From: Diatrype stigma
Taxonomy: Eukaryota; Ascomycota; Sordariomycetes; Xylariales; Diatrypaceae
Direction of reading: 5' to 3'
Assembly (NCBI GenBank): GCA_022225965.2
Contig: JAKJXP020000166.1
Span: 1 to 64,000 of the forward strand
DNA length: 64,000 nucleotides
A program made the position numbers and the translations under genes. Below the pieces are notes generated by a model. It saw nothing but the letters and a program-made list of their open reading frames with translations, did not search any database and was not told the DNA's origin. Shown here piece by piece: positions 59,881-64,000 of this stretch (position 1 is its first letter; the number at the start of each line of letters is the position of its first letter).

Positions 59881-62800
59881 GAAGTCTGGGAAGTTTAATG
59901 GGCTGGGTATAATAGAATTAATAATTAATAGCGGCGTAACGCTTTTTATTGTAGCTAATAAAAAATATCTATTTAACCTTTAACCAGCGCATAAAACAGT
60001 GAAATGGGAATAAGCAAAATCCCTTATAGTAAAAGGGGTAAGGGAATTTAGATTAAAGTATATAAATTCGGAAGAATATTATATAATAAAGCAGGTATAT
60101 TATATTCCGGAATTAGGAATAAATCTATTATTCATTAGTAAATTAAAAGGTTATTATATCTTAATAAATAATAACAGTATCCAATTATATAATAAAGAGA
60201 CCCGGAAACTGATTACCCAGGGATATTAGAAAAATGGGCTGTATTATATACCTTTTAAGGTAAAGGAAAATAAATACGGCTCGTACGATATACTGACTAT
60301 ATCGGAAAAAATTCCGAAGAATCAGTTAATAACCTGGCATAACAGAATGGGTTATATATCTTTAAAGCCGTTAGCAGAATTTCTAGTATTAAATAATATC
60401 AAAATCCCCAAGTAGGATTTATTAAAATTTAAGGACTGGAAGTGTGAAATCTGCTGCCAGGCTAAGGATAATAGAAAAATAAATAAGACCTTCTTAAATA
60501 ATAAGAAGTATAATATTTTCGAATGAGTCCATAGTGATTTAGGAGGGCCATTCCCGGTTATATATAATAAATATAAATATTATATTACCTTTTTGGATAA
60601 GAAAACCAGATATTTGGAAATTAAATTATTAACTTCGAAAACGAAAGCTTTCGAAGCTTTCCAAGCATATAAGCTACAGGCCGAAAATTAAACGAATTAG
60701 AAAATAAAACAATTATTTACTAATAATGGCACGGAATATATTAATGACCGTTTCGAAATTTATTTACAGAAATACGGTATTATCCATTATATAATTCCTG
60801 CTTATATAAAGGAGCCCAATAGGCTTATAGAAAGGATAAATTTAACGCTGTTAAATAAAGTCCGAAGTTTTTTGATTTCCTTCGGCCTGCCAAATTATTT
60901 ATGGGGTGAAGCCTTATTAGCCGCGGTATATTAATATAACCGTACATTTCACAAATTACTTGGATATAAACAACCGTTCGAATTATATTACGGCTATAAG
61001 CCATATACTGCACATATAAAGACCTAGGGCTTTATAGTGTATTATAATACAAATAAATACCGTCAAAAGCTGGACCCCCGTATAGAAAAAGGGGTATTAA
61101 TAGGCTACGGTACGGAAAATAACCATTACAAAATCTGGGATTTGAAATCCAAAAAGGCCGTATGGGCTAGGGACGTTAATATTCTCGAAAATCACTTTAT
61201 TCGGGACCAATAGCCGTTAGCAGCCGGTCAGGGAGGCCCAACGCCTTCCAAAACAGCTGGCAACGAGCTGGATTTATATACGGAAAGGAGGGCCACCGGC
61301 CCGTACAACCTATCCGGGACGTCCGAAGCCTCTGATATAGAAAAAAACGGCTTGGGAAGCTTAGGAAGCTTTTAAAGAAGCTCCCAGGAAAATTACCCTA
61401 TAGGAAATAATCCCATATACCCCCATAATCAAAATAGGGGGGAGCAGCCGGTATTACCTAATACAGCTGATAATTTCGATTACAGGGCTACTGAAGGCCG
61501 TAGGTATGCCATTAGAGCGGCAACGGCTGCAGCAGCTAATAAAGAAAACCAGGGTAATTCCCTTCAGGGTAATTCTGTTGCAAGAAATAAAAGACCGGCC
61601 AGCAGCAATTTAACTGCCGGTAATAATAAAAGGATTCGAACAAATCCACCGGCATCCCTTACGAATTCCGGCCCTACGGAGCCCGTACGGGACTGTATAG
61701 AAGTAAATACGGATAATTTATTATATACCGTCGAAGATACGTTGCTGGCAAACCAACTGTTAAGTATAAATAAAACAGAAAAAGCTGACTTTATTTTATC
61801 AGCTTTTATAACCGAACCCGTTACCTATAAGCAAGCCATGGCTAGTATAAACCGGAATTCCTGGTTTAAAGCCTGCAAGGCTGAAATCGAGGAATTAGAA
61901 AAACAGAATACATATACTGTTATACCTATTCCTAAAAATAAAAATATAATAGGTAGCCGGTGGTTATTTAAAGCCAAGCCTATTACAGACTCCAATTTTA
62001 TTAAACCCAACTGGATAATTAATACCGATAAAACGGAAAGATTTAAAGCCCGTTTTATCGTATAGGGTTATAATTAACAATTAGGGGTAGATTATTTGGA
62101 AACTTTTTCCATTACAGCCAGACCAGAAACCTGGCACTTGCTGTTAATTATAGCCGTAAATAAAGGCTGGCCTATTATACAATACGACGTTTAAAATGCC
62201 TTTGTTTATTCGGATATCGATACGGAAATTTATATTAAACTTCCGAAAGGCTTATATATAGAAGCCGAAAGAAATATAAAGGTGGCTAAATTAAATAAAG
62301 CCTTATATGGCTTAAAGCAGTTACTTAGGCTTTGGTATAAATTCCTAGTTAACGTATTAATAAAGCTGGGATTTAAAGTATTCCCGTACGACGAGGGTGT
62401 ATTTATTAACCCTTAAATAAATACAGTAATAATTTGCTACGTCGACGATTTATTAATAATAAATCCGTCGAAAGTAGCCATTGATAAGCTGGCGGGTGAA
62501 TTATTAAAATCCGTTAAACTGGATAAAATCGGACCAGTAACTACTTATTTAGGTAACGATATAAAAATAAATTACGAAAAGAAAGAAATCCGTATAAGCC
62601 AGAAAAGGTATACGGAAAAGCTGTTCGAAAAGTATAATATACGAAATAATCCGGAAATCAAGCCAGAAAATACCCCTTTTACTCCTGGTATAAAGCTGGA
62701 TAAAAATAAATCTATTGCTTCCAAAGAGGATATAAATTCCTATTAAAAGCAAATAGGTTTTTTATTATACCTAGCTTTAAAAACCAGACTTGATATAACG

Positions 62801-63430
62801 TACGCTGTTTATACGTGTGCCAGATTTATGGCAAATCCAAGTTCAAAGCACTTTAAAGAGCTAAATAAAATTTGGGGTTATTTATTAAAATTTCCTGATT
62901 TAGGGTTAGTTTATAACTGTTTAGGAAATTTAAAGCTACAAGCTTATACTGATTTAGACTAGGGAAATTCTTTAATGGAAAGAAAATCCACTAGTGGGTA
63001 TATAACCAGTTTGGCAGCCAAAGGAAATTTTAATCCTATAAGCTGGATTTCCTAATTTTAAAAATCAGTAGCTATAAGTAGTTGTAAAGCCGAATATATG
63101 GCTTTAAGGGAAGCTTTAAAAGAAGCTGTATATTTGGGCAGCATGTTTAAATACTTAAATAAAATTTTAAATTTAGGTTATACGGACCAGCCACCGAAGG
63201 TTTTTATAGATAATAACGGTGCCCAAAAGCTGGCTAAAAATCCGGAATTTCACAAAAGAACAAAGCACATCGATATAACTTATTATTATAATAAGGAGGT
63301 TATTAATAATAAACAGGCTGAATTATATTATATAAATATAGCCGAACAGTTAGCTAATATATTAACAAAGCCAGTTTCGAAAGCAATTCTAGATAAGCTT
63401 ATTAAAATGGCTAATATAATTAGCATATAA
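59881..63430 (+). pseudogene. Copia pol remnant (protease, integrase, RT, RNase H)
   Basis: More than twenty in-frame TAA/TAG codons, nearly all at places where relatives have Gln or Trp, and several active-site Asp-to-Asn changes (protease NSG; integrase FTNNGTEY). RT keeps YVDD and RNase H keeps KHIDI. The longest clean runs are 61,742-62,065 and 63,098-63,430. It cannot give a working polyprotein. Confidence 0.85.
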
Positions 63431-63967
63431 CAGTGGTTTTATTCCTATAAAGGTTTTTCCTACTATATATATATAAATATACAGGTTATTTTTCCTTAAA
63501 TAGGTTTTTACTGTATATATAATAAGCAGCTTCTTTTCCTAATAATAGGTTTTTTACTGCTTAAATTATACATAAAATACAGAAAATACAGAAAAAGGAA
63601 CAAATTAAACAGGTGATTTTTAACCGGTTTTATCACCTAATAATGGAACAGGCTTTTTCCTTATATACAGGTTTTCCTGTTTCAGGGCAAGCCGGCCCAA
63701 ATAAAGAAAACAAAACAACAAATAACCTACAATACGGTTAAATATATAACAGAATTAGTGGACGTAGGTCAGCTAAAAAGGAGCTCTACAGCGGCCGAAC
63801 CACTATAATACAGTGGATGTAGTTATTAACGAACCATTGATTTATTCCCTTAAGGGGCATATATACAGCATTTCTAACTTTATACTCTAATAAGGCTTAT
63901 ACAAGCTAATCCATACAGTTAAGGCTCATATGAGTTAAAATTAACCCATATAACCCTTAAGGGGAGC

Positions 63968-64000
63968 TCTAGGATTAGCTGGAAAAAGGGACAAATTCCT
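63968..64000 (+). repeat. Start of the Copia 3' LTR, cut by the window end
   Basis: Identical to the first 33 bases of the 5' LTR and preceded by the purine-rich run AAGGGGAG, a plausible polypurine tract. Confidence 0.8.

Larger units (their letters stand above)
57718..64000 (+). mobile_element. Degenerate Ty1/Copia retrotransposon, running past the window end
   Basis: The sequence TCTAGGATTAGCTGGAAAAA, continuing to ACAAATTCCT, at 57,718 recurs at 63,968 after the purine run AAGGGGAG, marking LTR starts. The window stops 33 bases into the 3' LTR. The polyprotein is readable on the plus strand but carries many stops: Gag from 58,878, zinc knuckle CGHCKIPGHQEKDC (59,502-59,543), a protease motif with its Asp now Asn (near 59,926), pre-integrase WHNRMGY (60,336), integrase (60,530-61,000), reverse transcriptase with YVDDLLI (62,438), RNase H and the KHID region ending at 63,430. 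Protease-integrase-RT-RNase H is the Copia order. Damage is lighter than in the Gypsy element. Confidence 0.9.

Overview
The window is a chromosome end of a filamentous ascomycete (Pezizomycotina, probably a Sordariomycete; species not identifiable from the sequence alone). Positions 1-114 are 19 perfect CCCTAA telomere repeats. The protein genes have short introns (mostly 55-155 bp) with GT..AG borders and CTAAC/CTGAC branch sites. The DNA is a mosaic of balanced gene blocks and extremely AT-rich blocks in which CpA and TpG are scarce, TpA is abundant and CpG/GpC survive. That is the footprint of repeat-induced point mutation (RIP).

Layout: 115-17,450 is a telomere-proximal RIP block with no intact gene. 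It holds several tandem-repeat families, three arrays of one minisatellite in different states of decay, a GC-rich island with a 10-N assembly gap, and a 472-bp element flanked by two 112-bp LTR-like repeats. 17,569-19,599 is an intact five-exon aromatic-ring FAD monooxygenase. 20,548-21,111 (minus) is a small SET/post-SET protein. 22,938-27,705 (minus) is a large Sec7+PH ARF exchange factor. 29,247-34,787 is a complete but RIP-destroyed Gypsy retrotransposon with 185-bp LTRs and a target-site duplication. 34,794-57,711 is a normal gene block: a three-exon short-chain dehydrogenase, a secreted/single-pass membrane protein of unknown function (minus), a seven-exon amino-acid permease with one GC-AG intron, a hypothetical basic protein, a small Cys-rich-tail (CYSTM-like) protein, a zinc alcohol dehydrogenase (ADH6/CAD type) and prefoldin subunit 3. 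From about 57,718 to the window end lies a Ty1/Copia element with many stop codons, inserted 6 bp after the prefoldin stop codon; the window ends inside its 3' LTR.

The genes do not form one obvious pathway. Two are housekeeping (Sec7 exchange factor in vesicle traffic, prefoldin 3 in tubulin/actin folding), so core chromosome lies unusually close to the telomere. The others (monooxygenase, SDR, alcohol dehydrogenase, permease) are typical accessory metabolism genes. All exon joins given were derived by reading phase and splice signals by hand; none is supported by transcript data here.
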